The position numbers were made by a program, and so were the translations under genes. From Verrucomicrobiota bacterium (GTDB lineage Bacteria; Verrucomicrobiota; Verrucomicrobiia; Limisphaerales; UBA1100), in contig JASLKQ010000006.1 in the NCBI GenBank assembly GCA_030747505.1, positions 1-62,737 of the forward strand: 62,737 nucleotides of DNA, in the 5' to 3' direction. This document shows positions 30,561 through 40,542 of this stretch, piece after piece. Below the pieces are notes generated by a model. It saw only the letters and a program-made list of their open reading frames with translations. It had not been told where the DNA came from and did no database searches. Position 1 is the first letter of the stretch. Each line of letters starts with the position of its first letter.

Positions 30561-31691
30561 ATGTTCATCGATCAGGTGAAAGTCTATGCGCGCGCCGGCC
30601 ACGGCGGGGCCGGTTGCGTATCCTTTCGCCGAGAGTCCTATGAGCCAAAAGGGGGCCCCGACGGAGGCAACGGAGGGCGGGGAGGCAACGTCATCCTTGA
30701 AGCCAGCCACGATATCAATAACCTGATCGCCCAATTCTACGTGCCACGCCTGATTGCCAAAAACGGCAACCCCGGCGAAGGCCAAAAGAAAAGTGGTCAT
30801 GCGGGCAAAGATCTCACCATCAAAGTTCCATGCGGCACAATCGTCTGGAAATTACCCAACCCAAATGAAGAACAAGAAGACCCTGCCCCTGAACTGGTTC
30901 AGGGAGAGGAAGGAGAACAAGCCCTCTTAATCGATTTCGATACAAAACCGCTTGATGAAGGCGAGAACACACCTTCCCCGGAACTTTCCATTGGAGAAAA
31001 TGCTGAGCTAGTCACTGACCTTACTGAGGGTGGGCAGCAATTCGCCCTCTGCAGCGGTGGGCGCGGAGGAAAAGGCAACCATCACTTCACTTCTTCCACC
31101 AACCAGGCTCCTCGCCATTCCCAGCCCGGAGAGCCTGGTACCGAAGGCCATTATCTTCTGGAACTACAAATGGTGGCCGACATCGGTCTGGTTGGCTATC
31201 CCAACGCCGGCAAAAGTACCCTGCTTAATGCCATTTCACACGCCAAACCCAAGATTGCCCCCTATCCCTTCACCACCCTGCATCCGCAGATTGGGGTGGT
31301 GGAAATGGATGGATGGGAACGCTATACCGTGTGCGACATTCCCGGCATCATTGAGGGAGCCCACAACAACGTCGGGCTGGGCCACGCGTTTCTGCGACAC
31401 ATCCGTCGGTGTGGCACCTTATGTATCATTCTAGATATGGCGGGCATTGACGACCGTAACCCCTGTGATGATTACGAAAAGATCCTCTATGAACTGGAGC
31501 AATACGATCCCGAGCTCGCCGCCAAACCGCACCTCATAGCCGCCAATAAAATGGATGAAGACGCGGCAGAACCAAACTTAAAGCTTTTCCGCAATCGCTT
31601 TCCAAAAGTGGAAGTCTTGGAAATTATGGCGGCCATTGATGAAGGAATCCCTGAACTCAAGGAACGATTCAGGGAATTAGCAAAAACGTAA
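30561..31691 (+). CDS. obgE: Obg-family GTPase with acidic insertion in the Obg domain
   Basis: MFIDQVKVYARAGHGGAGCVSFRRESYEPKGGPDGGNGGRGG, GYPNAGKSTLLNAIS. Confidence 0.96.
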   Translation: MFIDQVKVYARAGHGGAGCVSFRRESYEPKGGPDGGNGGRGGNVILEASHDINNLIAQFYVPRLIAKNGNPGEGQKKSGHAGKDLTIKVPCGTIVWKLPNPNEEQEDPAPELVQGEEGEQALLIDFDTKPLDEGENTPSPELSIGENAELVTDLTEGGQQFALCSGGRGGKGNHHFTSSTNQAPRHSQPGEPGTEGHYLLELQMVADIGLVGYPNAGKSTLLNAISHAKPKIAPYPFTTLHPQIGVVEMDGWERYTVCDIPGIIEGAHNNVGLGHAFLRHIRRCGTLCIILDMAGIDDRNPCDDYEKILYELEQYDPELAAKPHLIAANKMDEDAAEPNLKLFRNRFPKVEVLEIMAAIDEGIPELKERFRELAKT

Positions 31692-31735
31692 ATCGGCTTC
31701 CCCCCTGCCTTCCCTTCACCTATTCTCCGCTGCCC

Positions 31736-32839
31736 ATGTTACGAGCTGGAATTGTTGGTCTGCCTAATGTTGGTAAATCCACCCTGTTCAATGCGCTAAC
31801 CCGCACGCGCAAGGCTGAATCAGCCAATTATCCATTTTGCACCATCGACCCCAACGTAGGCGTGGTCACCGTGCCCGATGCCCGCCTTCAACCTCTCTCC
31901 CAAATTGAGCAATCCGCGGAAATTATTCCTGCTGCGGTGGAGTTTGTGGATATTGCGGGCCTTGTCGCCGGCGCCTCCAAAGGGGAGGGGATGGGTAATC
32001 AATTTCTCAGCCACATCCGTGAAGTGGATGCGGTTGTCCAGGTGGTGCGGTGCTTTGAGGATACTGAAATCCACCACGTAGTCGGCAGCGTGGATCCGGT
32101 ACGTGACATCGAAACGATTACCACCGAACTCATCCTCGCAGATCTGGAAAGCCTCCGCCGACAAATCCCCAAGCTCGAAAAAGATTCCAAGCGGGGAGAC
32201 AAGGAAGCTTCATCAAAGCTTGCTCTAGCTCAAAAACTGGAGCCTCATTTGGATCAGGGTAAACCAGCCATTACCCTTGAGCTGGAAGAAGAGGAGAAGC
32301 TTGCCGCCAAGTCCCTTTTCCTCCTGTCAGGCAAGCCCACCATTCTGGCTGCCAATGTAAAAGACAGTGATCTGGCCGAGGCGGACAGCAATCAGTACGT
32401 GGAAACTGTGCGTGCCTATGGGCGCGAACATCATGGATGTGACACAGTGGTTATCAGTGCGCAAATTGAAAGTGAGCTGGCTGATCTCGATGAATCTGAC
32501 GCCAAAGAATTCCTCGCTGATCTTGGTATCACCGAAAGCGGAGTCGGCCAACTCATTCAGGCTGCCTATCATCTCCTGGGACTACAAACCTACTTCACTT
32601 GCGGCCCCAAAGAAACCCGGGCCTGGACCATCCACATTGGGCAAACGGCCCCACAAGCGGCAGGAGTAATTCACACGGATTTTGAACGCGGTTTCATCAA
32701 GGCTGAAACTGTGGGCTATGAAGACCTGATGGCCAACGGATCCATTCAGGCGGCCAAGGAAAAGGGATTATATCGTCAGGAGGGAAAAGATTATGTCGTG
32801 CAGGACGGCGACGTGATTCTGTTTAAATTCAACGTCTGA
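31736..32839 (+). CDS. ychF: Redox-regulated GTPase/ATPase YchF
   Basis: [69 protein letters not shown]. Confidence 0.97.
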   Translation: MLRAGIVGLPNVGKSTLFNALTRTRKAESANYPFCTIDPNVGVVTVPDARLQPLSQIEQSAEIIPAAVEFVDIAGLVAGASKGEGMGNQFLSHIREVDAVVQVVRCFEDTEIHHVVGSVDPVRDIETITTELILADLESLRRQIPKLEKDSKRGDKEASSKLALAQKLEPHLDQGKPAITLELEEEEKLAAKSLFLLSGKPTILAANVKDSDLAEADSNQYVETVRAYGREHHGCDTVVISAQIESELADLDESDAKEFLADLGITESGVGQLIQAAYHLLGLQTYFTCGPKETRAWTIHIGQTAPQAAGVIHTDFERGFIKAETVGYEDLMANGSIQAAKEKGLYRQEGKDYVVQDGDVILFKFNV

Positions 32840-32905
32840 AGACTCGCCCTCCCTCATCTTGCTCCATTGTTCCCGCTCTATGGCTGCTGCCTTCTTCGCA
32901 GCAGC

Positions 32906-35077
32906 TTATTCGTTGAAGGCCTTTGGCCGGTCAACCGATTCGAGGCACTTCTCCAAAGACACCTCATTTGATTCGCTTGCGCCGGGAAGCGTGTCGAGAA
33001 AAAAAACAAACTCCAACTGGGGATTGGGATTCTCATATTCGTTTGCAAACTTCCGCATAATCCCCAGTGGGGTGACCACCTTTTTCCCAAGCACCGACTC
33101 CATCTGAAAATCCAGCAACCCCTCATAGGCGTGATAGACCAGCTCACTGCAAACCAATTTGGACGCCGTGTTAAAATCGAAATTAAAATCATAGGGCTTT
33201 CCGTAATCAGCAAAGGCACGTCGAATGGCCGTTGCCTTTTGGGACGGACTCAGGTTTGGGCGTAACACAGCCACGTAATCAGCATGCAACGAGTGCTCTG
33301 CACTGGCAAAGACCACCCCGTCACTGACGGCCTCCAGAATCACCCGGGGATGCCCGTGGTCGCGCCTAATATACGCCTCCCAAGCAGCGCCAGGTTTTCG
33401 CTCAGGTAATTTCTTCAGATCGGAAACAAGTCCTTGCTCGAGGGCTTCCAGCTGCTCTTTCTTGCCAATGTATAGTGCAGTATGAGGCCAAAACCCCGGC
33501 AAAAAAGCGTTGGATAAAAACCAATTACGACGTTCTAGGATGATATCCCCAGGTTGCAGTTCATGTTTCTTGAGCGTTTGCTGAACAAGCGACACGGGAA
33601 TAAACGGTTGACGCCTTACAATACGCGTGTCTCCAACAAAGGTGGCCACTAACTCCTGTGCTCCGTATACCGGTTTGTATGCATCTTCTTTCAATCGGCG
33701 GCCCACGCGTGACAACCATGCTATCCTGTGGCTAATGGCTTTTGTTTTTTCCTCAACCACAAATCTACCAGCCTGAATTTGGCCATAAATCCATTCCAAA
33801 TCTTCTTCAGAAAAAACCTCTTCCTCCTCCCATTTGAACCGGTTTCCGTCAAATACTCGTCCTTGCTCTTTGAACTTTTTAATGTGATCGCGTGAAGCAA
33901 CGCTTTGGTACACCTCTTCAAACATTCCCGGCCTTAATCCCAATTCCCCCTCGTTTAGCTTGGCCCGCGCATATTTATTTTCCATGTAGTCCAATACAAA
34001 TTGTCGACCCGCTGCCAACGCAACTGCTGCAGATCCATAACCCAAAAGGTATGCCCGGACCCGGGTTCCCTCTTCCTTCACTGAGTCATAGCTAGAATAA
34101 AAGACTGCCATCTGGATAAGTACTTCACGGTGATACAGGTACTCAGCAAATAAACTCCGAATGTCACTGTCTTGTGTTGGCGTATACATTACGCGCCCTT
34201 CCCTCGCCCAGTTTGAACGAATCTCTTTGTCAAGTTGCTCTGATTGATTTTGAAGTTTTTCCAAGCCTTCGGTCAGTTCACGTAACTTTTTAAAATCGGT
34301 TGTGATTCGTTCTTCCAGCTTTTCGTTAGCTAATGACCCCAACGCCTGCGGCGGTTGTTCAAAAGGGCTGGGAGGCGGCACCGATAAACGGCCAACATAA
34401 AAACTTCCCGCGCTCAAAGTCATCAAGCCGCTTGCAATCAAAGCCGTCCGCATCCATTTTGGCAGCGGTCGAGAAGCTTTCGGGCGCCCTTTCATCCACC
34501 GCCCAATGATCACCGCTGAGCCAATCAACGCACCGGCTGACATCACAGCGGCCAGCACATGCCACAATCCCGGCAAGGTCGCCATTGGGTTTTCCCTAAT
34601 TGACAGCCACCCCAACAATAATCCCAACCCGGCTGTGAACCCCAGTGTGGTCAGGCCTGATTTCCATTCCCACCGTGCCCCCGACCGCCACAAAACCTGC
34701 AGCCATCCCAATCCCACTGCCGCCACGATTGTTGCCCACCACAACCGCCAACCAATATATCCAATATTATGCCAGGAATTTTCGCGCCAGCTTTCTGACC
34801 ACACCAACATTTGATAAAACACCTGCGATGCAGCAACGAATCCTAGCGCCACTCGACCGAGCCGGGTTAGTCGCCCGTCAACCGGATGCGCCATTCGTGC
34901 AAAAGCGGCCCCGGTGAGGACCCCAAAGGCACAAAAGGCCAATTGACCCATTGGAGACTGAAAACGCCCCAACAAAAACCCGGCCAATAATAGGAGAAGC
35001 ATTACCAGAGCCGCACTCCACTGAATCAACCGATACCAAGGGCGCCAAACAACCTCCTTTCCTTCTCCCTCCATCAA
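32906..35077 (-). CDS. Multi-TM membrane protein with C-terminal YiiX/YebB-like NlpC/P60 domain
   Basis: About 7 TM segments at the N-terminus; C-terminal LQPGDIILERRN, WPHTALYIG, SKLVCSELVYHAYEG (permuted His...Cys order). Confidence 0.75.
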   Translation of the reverse strand: MMEGEGKEVVWRPWYRLIQWSAALVMLLLLLAGFLLGRFQSPMGQLAFCAFGVLTGAAFARMAHPVDGRLTRLGRVALGFVAASQVFYQMLVWSESWRENSWHNIGYIGWRLWWATIVAAVGLGWLQVLWRSGARWEWKSGLTTLGFTAGLGLLLGWLSIRENPMATLPGLWHVLAAVMSAGALIGSAVIIGRWMKGRPKASRPLPKWMRTALIASGLMTLSAGSFYVGRLSVPPPSPFEQPPQALGSLANEKLEERITTDFKKLRELTEGLEKLQNQSEQLDKEIRSNWAREGRVMYTPTQDSDIRSLFAEYLYHREVLIQMAVFYSSYDSVKEEGTRVRAYLLGYGSAAVALAAGRQFVLDYMENKYARAKLNEGELGLRPGMFEEVYQSVASRDHIKKFKEQGRVFDGNRFKWEEEEVFSEEDLEWIYGQIQAGRFVVEEKTKAISHRIAWLSRVGRRLKEDAYKPVYGAQELVATFVGDTRIVRRQPFIPVSLVQQTLKKHELQPGDIILERRNWFLSNAFLPGFWPHTALYIGKKEQLEALEQGLVSDLKKLPERKPGAAWEAYIRRDHGHPRVILEAVSDGVVFASAEHSLHADYVAVLRPNLSPSQKATAIRRAFADYGKPYDFNFDFNTASKLVCSELVYHAYEGLLDFQMESVLGKKVVTPLGIMRKFANEYENPNPQLEFVFFLDTLPGASESNEVSLEKCLESVDRPKAFNE

Positions 35078-35159
35078 GGCACTGTAATATAATTGTATTA
35101 ATTATCCAATCCGCAAATCCCTTTGCACATGCTTAACCAGCGGCTACCATCTGCCCTCC

Positions 35160-35966
35160 ATGAAATTCTGCCTGAACACCAGCACCATTAAACCACAGCC
35201 ACTGCTCAGGAAAATTGAGCTGGCCGGACTGGCCGGTTATGACGGCATCGAACTCTGGATCAATGACGTGTACGACTTTATTGGCCGTGGAGGAGAAGTC
35301 CGTGAAGTGGAGCAGGCACTTCAGGGTAACGGCCTAATCGTTCCCAGCATGATTGCCATCAGGCAATGGGGTGAAACCAATGGGTGGGAATATGAACTGA
35401 TTAAGGATGAAGCACACCGCCGATTTGCCCTGGCGGCCCGGCTCGGAGCACCTTACATCGTCGCCACCCCTCCTCTGGAAATTGAGGAGCAGGATCATTT
35501 ACCTGAACGTTACTGTGACCTCCTGCAAATCGGGCGGGAAGAAGGGGTTAAACCCACCTTTGAGTACATCAGCTTCTTTAAGAGCGTAAATAATCTGGCC
35601 GATGGATGGCGGATTATTCAGGAGGCAGACGATAATGATTCTTCCATCATTCTAGATGCGTTTCATAACTGGAACAGCAATTCATCCCTAGATGATTTAC
35701 GCGCCATCCCAGAAGAAAAAATCAGCCACTATCACATCGACGACGCTCACCCGGATATCGCTCCTACCAAACAAAAAGACCCTGATCGTGTAATGCTGGG
35801 AGACGGCCAAATTGACCTCATTGCAGAACTTAAACTCCTGAAGGAAAAAGGCTATGATCGCACCATGAGCCTCGAACTGTTTAATGAAGCGCTGTGGAAT
35901 CAGGATCCGCTCGAAGTCATTGCCACCGGTTTGGAGCGTATGAAGTCACTCTGGGCTAGTGCCTAG
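35160..35966 (+). CDS. Sugar phosphate isomerase/epimerase (TIM barrel)
   Basis: MKFCLNTSTIKPQPLLRKIELAGLAGYDGIELW, ILDAFHNWNS, ISHYHIDDAH, MSLELFNEALW. Confidence 0.88.
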   Translation: MKFCLNTSTIKPQPLLRKIELAGLAGYDGIELWINDVYDFIGRGGEVREVEQALQGNGLIVPSMIAIRQWGETNGWEYELIKDEAHRRFALAARLGAPYIVATPPLEIEEQDHLPERYCDLLQIGREEGVKPTFEYISFFKSVNNLADGWRIIQEADDNDSSIILDAFHNWNSNSSLDDLRAIPEEKISHYHIDDAHPDIAPTKQKDPDRVMLGDGQIDLIAELKLLKEKGYDRTMSLELFNEALWNQDPLEVIATGLERMKSLWASA

Positions 35967-38131
35967 GCGAAATGGTACATCATGAAAACTGCGCTTGAAG
36001 CGAGGAGCCCTGCCCAAAAGAGATCCTCCCGTAAAAAGCTGTAGGCTCGGCCCTTGGCTGCGGCAGACAGCACAACCTTGAAGAGTGAATCGAGGAACAT
36101 CATGAAAGTCCAAATGGCCCCCAAAACTCCTGCCCCCATAGGACTAATAATCTTACCGGTCATTAAAACCGCCAGCAGGATAAAGATTAGCACGGACCCC
36201 AGAAGCTTCATGCCAAAGTGCTGCAAGTCCGATTCCCGCATTATCTTGAGTCCCACCCACGTGTATTTCGCCTTATCATCGTTGGGCTGAGTCGCAAGAC
36301 TGGTGATAACGTTGGCTGCCAGCGCACAAAGAAAGGCGATGAAAACAGCGTGAAAAGGGTTTAAACTCGTGCCAAACCTCATGACAATCTCTTTGGCAAT
36401 CGACCCTTCCCCCGCCGTAACCAAAGCATAGAGGCTAGGCAGCCCGTAGGATACAACAACTCCTGTAATGATTGACACAAACCCTGCCGTTGGCGTAGCG
36501 CGTGACCACAGCATCCCCACCATGAAGGCAGCCACCAGCCCTGAAACCAGCTTTGCCTGATGGCCAAGCACGTAATTCATGAACGGCTCATCGGCATTAG
36601 GATCAAAGACCACAATTGTTAGGATTGCCGAACCAAGCACAAGAATTCCAATAATAACTTTACCAAGGCGGACCAGTTTTTCATCGCTGGCTTCGGGATT
36701 CACAAAACGCTTGTAGCCATCAAAGGTGATCAAAGTGGCAGCTGAATTCATCATCGAGTCCACACTGGAAAGAATCGCTCCAATTAAACCAGCGGCCACC
36801 AGTCCCACCAATCCCGGCACAGCCAAAGGCGCAACCACCTCTCGCATCAACATGGGGAACGCCGTGTCCCCCGCCAACTGCACCCCGGGCATAAGCTGCT
36901 GAAAGAGGTAATAAGCGGCGATGCCGGTTCCGATAGAAATGAACGGGATCAAGAGCTTCACAAAACCTGCGGCAATAATACCCGTTCGCGCGTCCTTAAG
37001 CGAACGAGCTGCCAAGGCTCTCTGGACTATAAACTGGTTGGCTCCCCAATAATAAAAGTGAAGGACTAATACCCCTGAAAGCATTCCGGTCCACGGATGC
37101 TTCGGATCATCCATGGGTTTGTAGAGATGCATGAGATCCCTCCCTTCAACAATCTCCTTTAACTTGTTCTGGTCAAAATCAATCATCATCGACCAACTGC
37201 CGATAAGGTTGTGGTTAAACGTGCACCAGGCCACGATAAGCATTCCCAGCAGGATCAAAACCGACTGAATAACGTCAGTAATAATAACCGCCCTTAACCC
37301 TCCCACAATTGTGTAGGCACCGGTCACCAGGGCCATAATAAGAATGCCCCAGATGTACAGCTTGCGATCCACCTCGACTCTCTTGAGCAACCCCCACTTG
37401 GCTTCAATCGAAGGTATCTGGTTTTTAATTTCCTGAAAAGGAGGAGGCGTCCCTTCAGGATAAAGTTCGGCGTAAGCATCGTTATAAGTCGCCTCCGTGA
37501 ATTGTCCGGCTTTCTGGGCCAGGCAAATAGGGCCGTACTTTTCCCATGCATCCAAAACCTCGGTCCGGGCTTCAGCTTCGCTGGCGGTTAGATCATTTAA
37601 ATCCCTTGAAGGAATCTTGCCCGTATTCTCCAGTTGGGACGCATACTGGGCCTGAAGGATTTCAGCTTTGTCTACCAAGAGAATGTTTACAGCTCTTGAG
37701 CCGAGGTAGAATGCCGGCAACATCATCACCAGCACGATGATAGTCACCATAATCCCGGCATAAGCCACACGACTCCGGTCATCAAAGCGCCGGTTCAGGT
37801 AATCGGACAGGGTAAAGATGTGCAGCTTGCGGTAAACCGGTAAAAAGAAATAACACAACAGCAACAAGCCGGCGATGGCCGTAATCTCCAAATGACTGAT
37901 AACAAAGCCTGCCCCAAAGCCCACCGCCATCATTCCCACCATGTGATTGGCCGAAACATTAGATCCAAAAATAGAACCAGCCACCGCCCACCACGGAGTA
38001 TCTTTCCCTGCCAAGTAATAATCCTGTGCCGACGAGCCGTCGTTACGGCCGACCCATAGCCCTACGGCCATCACCCCAAACAGGATTCCAAAAAAAACAA
38101 TAAAATCGGCTGTTGAAAGAATGCCTTCCAT
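35963..38131 (-). CDS. Sodium:solute symporter (SSS family), sugar-transporter type
   Basis: DYYLAGKDTPWWAVAGSIFGSNVSANHMVGMMAVGF, FTLSDYLNRRFDDRSR, YTIVGGLRAVIITDVIQS. Confidence 0.92.
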   Translation of the reverse strand: MEGILSTADFIVFFGILFGVMAVGLWVGRNDGSSAQDYYLAGKDTPWWAVAGSIFGSNVSANHMVGMMAVGFGAGFVISHLEITAIAGLLLLCYFFLPVYRKLHIFTLSDYLNRRFDDRSRVAYAGIMVTIIVLVMMLPAFYLGSRAVNILLVDKAEILQAQYASQLENTGKIPSRDLNDLTASEAEARTEVLDAWEKYGPICLAQKAGQFTEATYNDAYAELYPEGTPPPFQEIKNQIPSIEAKWGLLKRVEVDRKLYIWGILIMALVTGAYTIVGGLRAVIITDVIQSVLILLGMLIVAWCTFNHNLIGSWSMMIDFDQNKLKEIVEGRDLMHLYKPMDDPKHPWTGMLSGVLVLHFYYWGANQFIVQRALAARSLKDARTGIIAAGFVKLLIPFISIGTGIAAYYLFQQLMPGVQLAGDTAFPMLMREVVAPLAVPGLVGLVAAGLIGAILSSVDSMMNSAATLITFDGYKRFVNPEASDEKLVRLGKVIIGILVLGSAILTIVVFDPNADEPFMNYVLGHQAKLVSGLVAAFMVGMLWSRATPTAGFVSIITGVVVSYGLPSLYALVTAGEGSIAKEIVMRFGTSLNPFHAVFIAFLCALAANVITSLATQPNDDKAKYTWVGLKIMRESDLQHFGMKLLGSVLIFILLAVLMTGKIISPMGAGVLGAIWTFMMFLDSLFKVVLSAAAKGRAYSFLREDLFWAGLLASSAVFMMYHFA

Positions 38132-38244
38132 GGCGGTCTGTCACTAGGGTCAATTATGCTTTATATTCACCGGATTTCCAATGACAAAAGCCTTGCTAGG
38201 AGACGTTGACTGACCCACCTTTTGCTCTCCCCTCCATTGTTTTT

Positions 38245-38313
38245 ATGAAACGCATATTATTGATACTTCTTTTTATCTCACCATGTGGGGCACGCTGGTG
38301 GTGGAATAGATAA
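38245..38313 (+). CDS. Candidate micro-ORF: MKRILLILLFISPCGARWWWNR
   Basis: 22-codon ORF in the intergenic gap with a hydrophobic N-terminus and three consecutive TGG codons; no good ribosome-binding site seen. Confidence 0.2.
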   Translation: MKRILLILLFISPCGARWWWNR

Positions 38314-38379
38314 ATTGCGTTGAACCCATGACCCATTTGAGCTAACCACTGCAGCCCGTTATCAAACCAAAACTAGACC

Positions 38380-39660
38380 ATGGCTATTGCTCCCAAATCC
38401 GTTAAACAACTCAAGACCGTCAAAAAGAATGTGCGCAAACATGTGGACGCTGCGTTGGAGGCGACCGGAGGACTGCTGCGCTTGGCTCCAGCATGGGTGC
38501 CGCGTTCCTTCCTGCAACCGGGTCTGCGGTTAAAGCTGCATCCCGATGACACCTATGCCTATGGCCTCAACCGAGGCGGCATTGACGAACGCTGGTTTGG
38601 CTCCACCACCGAAGCTGCCAACGAGGGCCGAGTGCCCGATGAGGGTTTAAGTTATGTGGTGCATGGACGCAACCGGTTCACCCTGCGTGATGCGGTAGCC
38701 GAGTGCGGCGCGGACATTATCGGCAAACGGATTTGGAAGAAATACGGTAAATGGCCTGTATACTCCAAGTTCTTCGACAACATGGGGCCCATCCCGCATC
38801 ACATGCACCAAAATGCAAAGCAGGCAAAGCTTGTGGGGCAGGAAGGGAAACCTGAAAGTTACTACTTCCCTCCGCAACACAACAACGTAGGCAACAATTT
38901 CCCCTACACCTTCATGGGCCTTGAGCCGGGCACCACGAGAGCGCAGGTACGCAAATGTCTGGAGGATTGGAACAAGGGCGACAATGGCATTCTGGATTTG
39001 TCGCGCGCCTATCGCCTGAAGCCTGGTACCGGCTGGCTGATTCCTCCCTGCATTTTGCATGCCCCGGGCAGCCTATGCACCTATGAACCGCAGTGGGGCA
39101 GTGATGTCTTCGGCATGTACCAGAGTCTGGTGGAAGGACGCGAAGTACCGTGGGGCCTGCTGGTCAAAGACATGCCCAAAGGCAAGCATAAGGATCTGGA
39201 TTTCATCGTCGATCAGCTCGACTGGGAGGGCAACTTGAACCCCAAATTCAAGGATAGTCACTACCTTGAGCCGGTCCCGGTGGCCGACACCCGTAAGGGG
39301 GGCTATGTGGACCGATGGATTGTTTATGGCCGCATCAAGAAGGAGCAACTTTTCACCGCCAAGGAGCTCACCGTCGACCCCGGCGCCAAGTGTACCCTAA
39401 AGGATAAAGGCGCCTGGAGCGGCATCTGTGTGCAGGGCAAAGGCACCATCAACGGCCAGCCCTTGAATAGCCCCAAGCTCATCCGTTTCCACGAGTTGAC
39501 TGAGGACGAATATTTCTGCACCGAAGACGGTGCCAGATCAGGTGTCACTTTTGAGAACACCAGCGACACAGAGCCCCTGGTGCTTTTACGCTACTTCGGA
39601 CCGGAGACAAATCCGGATGCGCCAAGGATGGGCGCCTACCGGAAAAACAAATTCAACTAA
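38380..39660 (+). CDS. Cupin-fold, mannose-6-phosphate-isomerase-like protein
   Basis: GPIPHHMHQN, PGTGWLIPPCILHAPGSLCTYEPQWGSDVF; C-terminal second cupin-like segment. Confidence 0.6.
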   Translation: MAIAPKSVKQLKTVKKNVRKHVDAALEATGGLLRLAPAWVPRSFLQPGLRLKLHPDDTYAYGLNRGGIDERWFGSTTEAANEGRVPDEGLSYVVHGRNRFTLRDAVAECGADIIGKRIWKKYGKWPVYSKFFDNMGPIPHHMHQNAKQAKLVGQEGKPESYYFPPQHNNVGNNFPYTFMGLEPGTTRAQVRKCLEDWNKGDNGILDLSRAYRLKPGTGWLIPPCILHAPGSLCTYEPQWGSDVFGMYQSLVEGREVPWGLLVKDMPKGKHKDLDFIVDQLDWEGNLNPKFKDSHYLEPVPVADTRKGGYVDRWIVYGRIKKEQLFTAKELTVDPGAKCTLKDKGAWSGICVQGKGTINGQPLNSPKLIRFHELTEDEYFCTEDGARSGVTFENTSDTEPLVLLRYFGPETNPDAPRMGAYRKNKFN

Positions 39661-39668
39661 ATTAAAAC

Positions 39669-40439
39669 ATGAAACCCAAGCTTATCCCTCTTCGTTTATT
39701 CATCGCCACCATGGCGGCCTTGGCCATTCAGGTTGGCTTTGCCGCGGACAAGAAACAAAAGCCGCTGCGCGCTTTGTTGATCACCGGCGGTTGCTGCCAT
39801 AACTACATCTTCCAGAGCCAAGCGTTGATTGATGGAGTGGCTAAGCATGCGAAGGTTGACTGGACTGTCATCAATGAAGGCGGCAAGGGAACCAAGGCGA
39901 TGATCCCGCTTTACAAGAATGCAAACTGGGCCAAGGACTATGACGTGGTGGTACACAACGAATGCTTTGCCAACACCAGCGACAAGGAGTACGTGCAATC
40001 CATCACCAAGGCGCATGAGGCGGGCGTTCCGGCAGTAGTGATTCACTGCGCGATGCACACGTACCGGGCGGCGAGCTTTGATGATTGGCGCAAATTTTTG
40101 GGCGTGACCAGCAGGCGCCACGAGCACAAGAGTGAGTACCCGGTGAAGAAGGTCATGAAGCAGCATCCCATCCTCAAGGGGATGCCGGATAACTGGAAAA
40201 CGCCGAAAGATGAACTTTATGTTGTTGAAAAGCTCTGGCCCAGTGCCAAGGCGCTTGCCACCTCCGTAAGTGAACGCGACAAAAGGGAACACGCGGTGAT
40301 CTGGACGCACCAGTACGGCAAGGCACGTGTGTTTGGCACCACCTACGGGCATTCTGATGAGACCTTCAAGGATCCTGTTTTTCTCAATTATGTTTCTCGC
40401 GGACTGCTTTGGGCCGCTGGCCGCCTGAACGAGAAGTAA
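39669..40439 (+). CDS. Secreted ThuA-domain protein
   Basis: Signal peptide; LRALLITGGCCHNY, DYDVVVHNECFANTSDKEYVQSITKAHEAGVPAVVIHCAMHTYR, YGKARVFGTTYGHSDETFKDPVFLNYVSRGLLWAAGR. Confidence 0.9.
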   Translation: MKPKLIPLRLFIATMAALAIQVGFAADKKQKPLRALLITGGCCHNYIFQSQALIDGVAKHAKVDWTVINEGGKGTKAMIPLYKNANWAKDYDVVVHNECFANTSDKEYVQSITKAHEAGVPAVVIHCAMHTYRAASFDDWRKFLGVTSRRHEHKSEYPVKKVMKQHPILKGMPDNWKTPKDELYVVEKLWPSAKALATSVSERDKREHAVIWTHQYGKARVFGTTYGHSDETFKDPVFLNYVSRGLLWAAGRLNEK

Positions 40440-40542
40440 TTACTGCCACCAAAAAGTTTCCGCAAAGGGCGAGGACTACCCCCCCTTTTTCTTGTGTTTA
40501 AATCCCAAGCAGGCATAGTGCGCAGCGCCTGAGGAGGTTTGG

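Noticed and set aside
39696-40352. 218-aa ORF antisense to the ThuA gene
   Set aside because: Shadow ORF; the sense strand has signal peptide and family motifs
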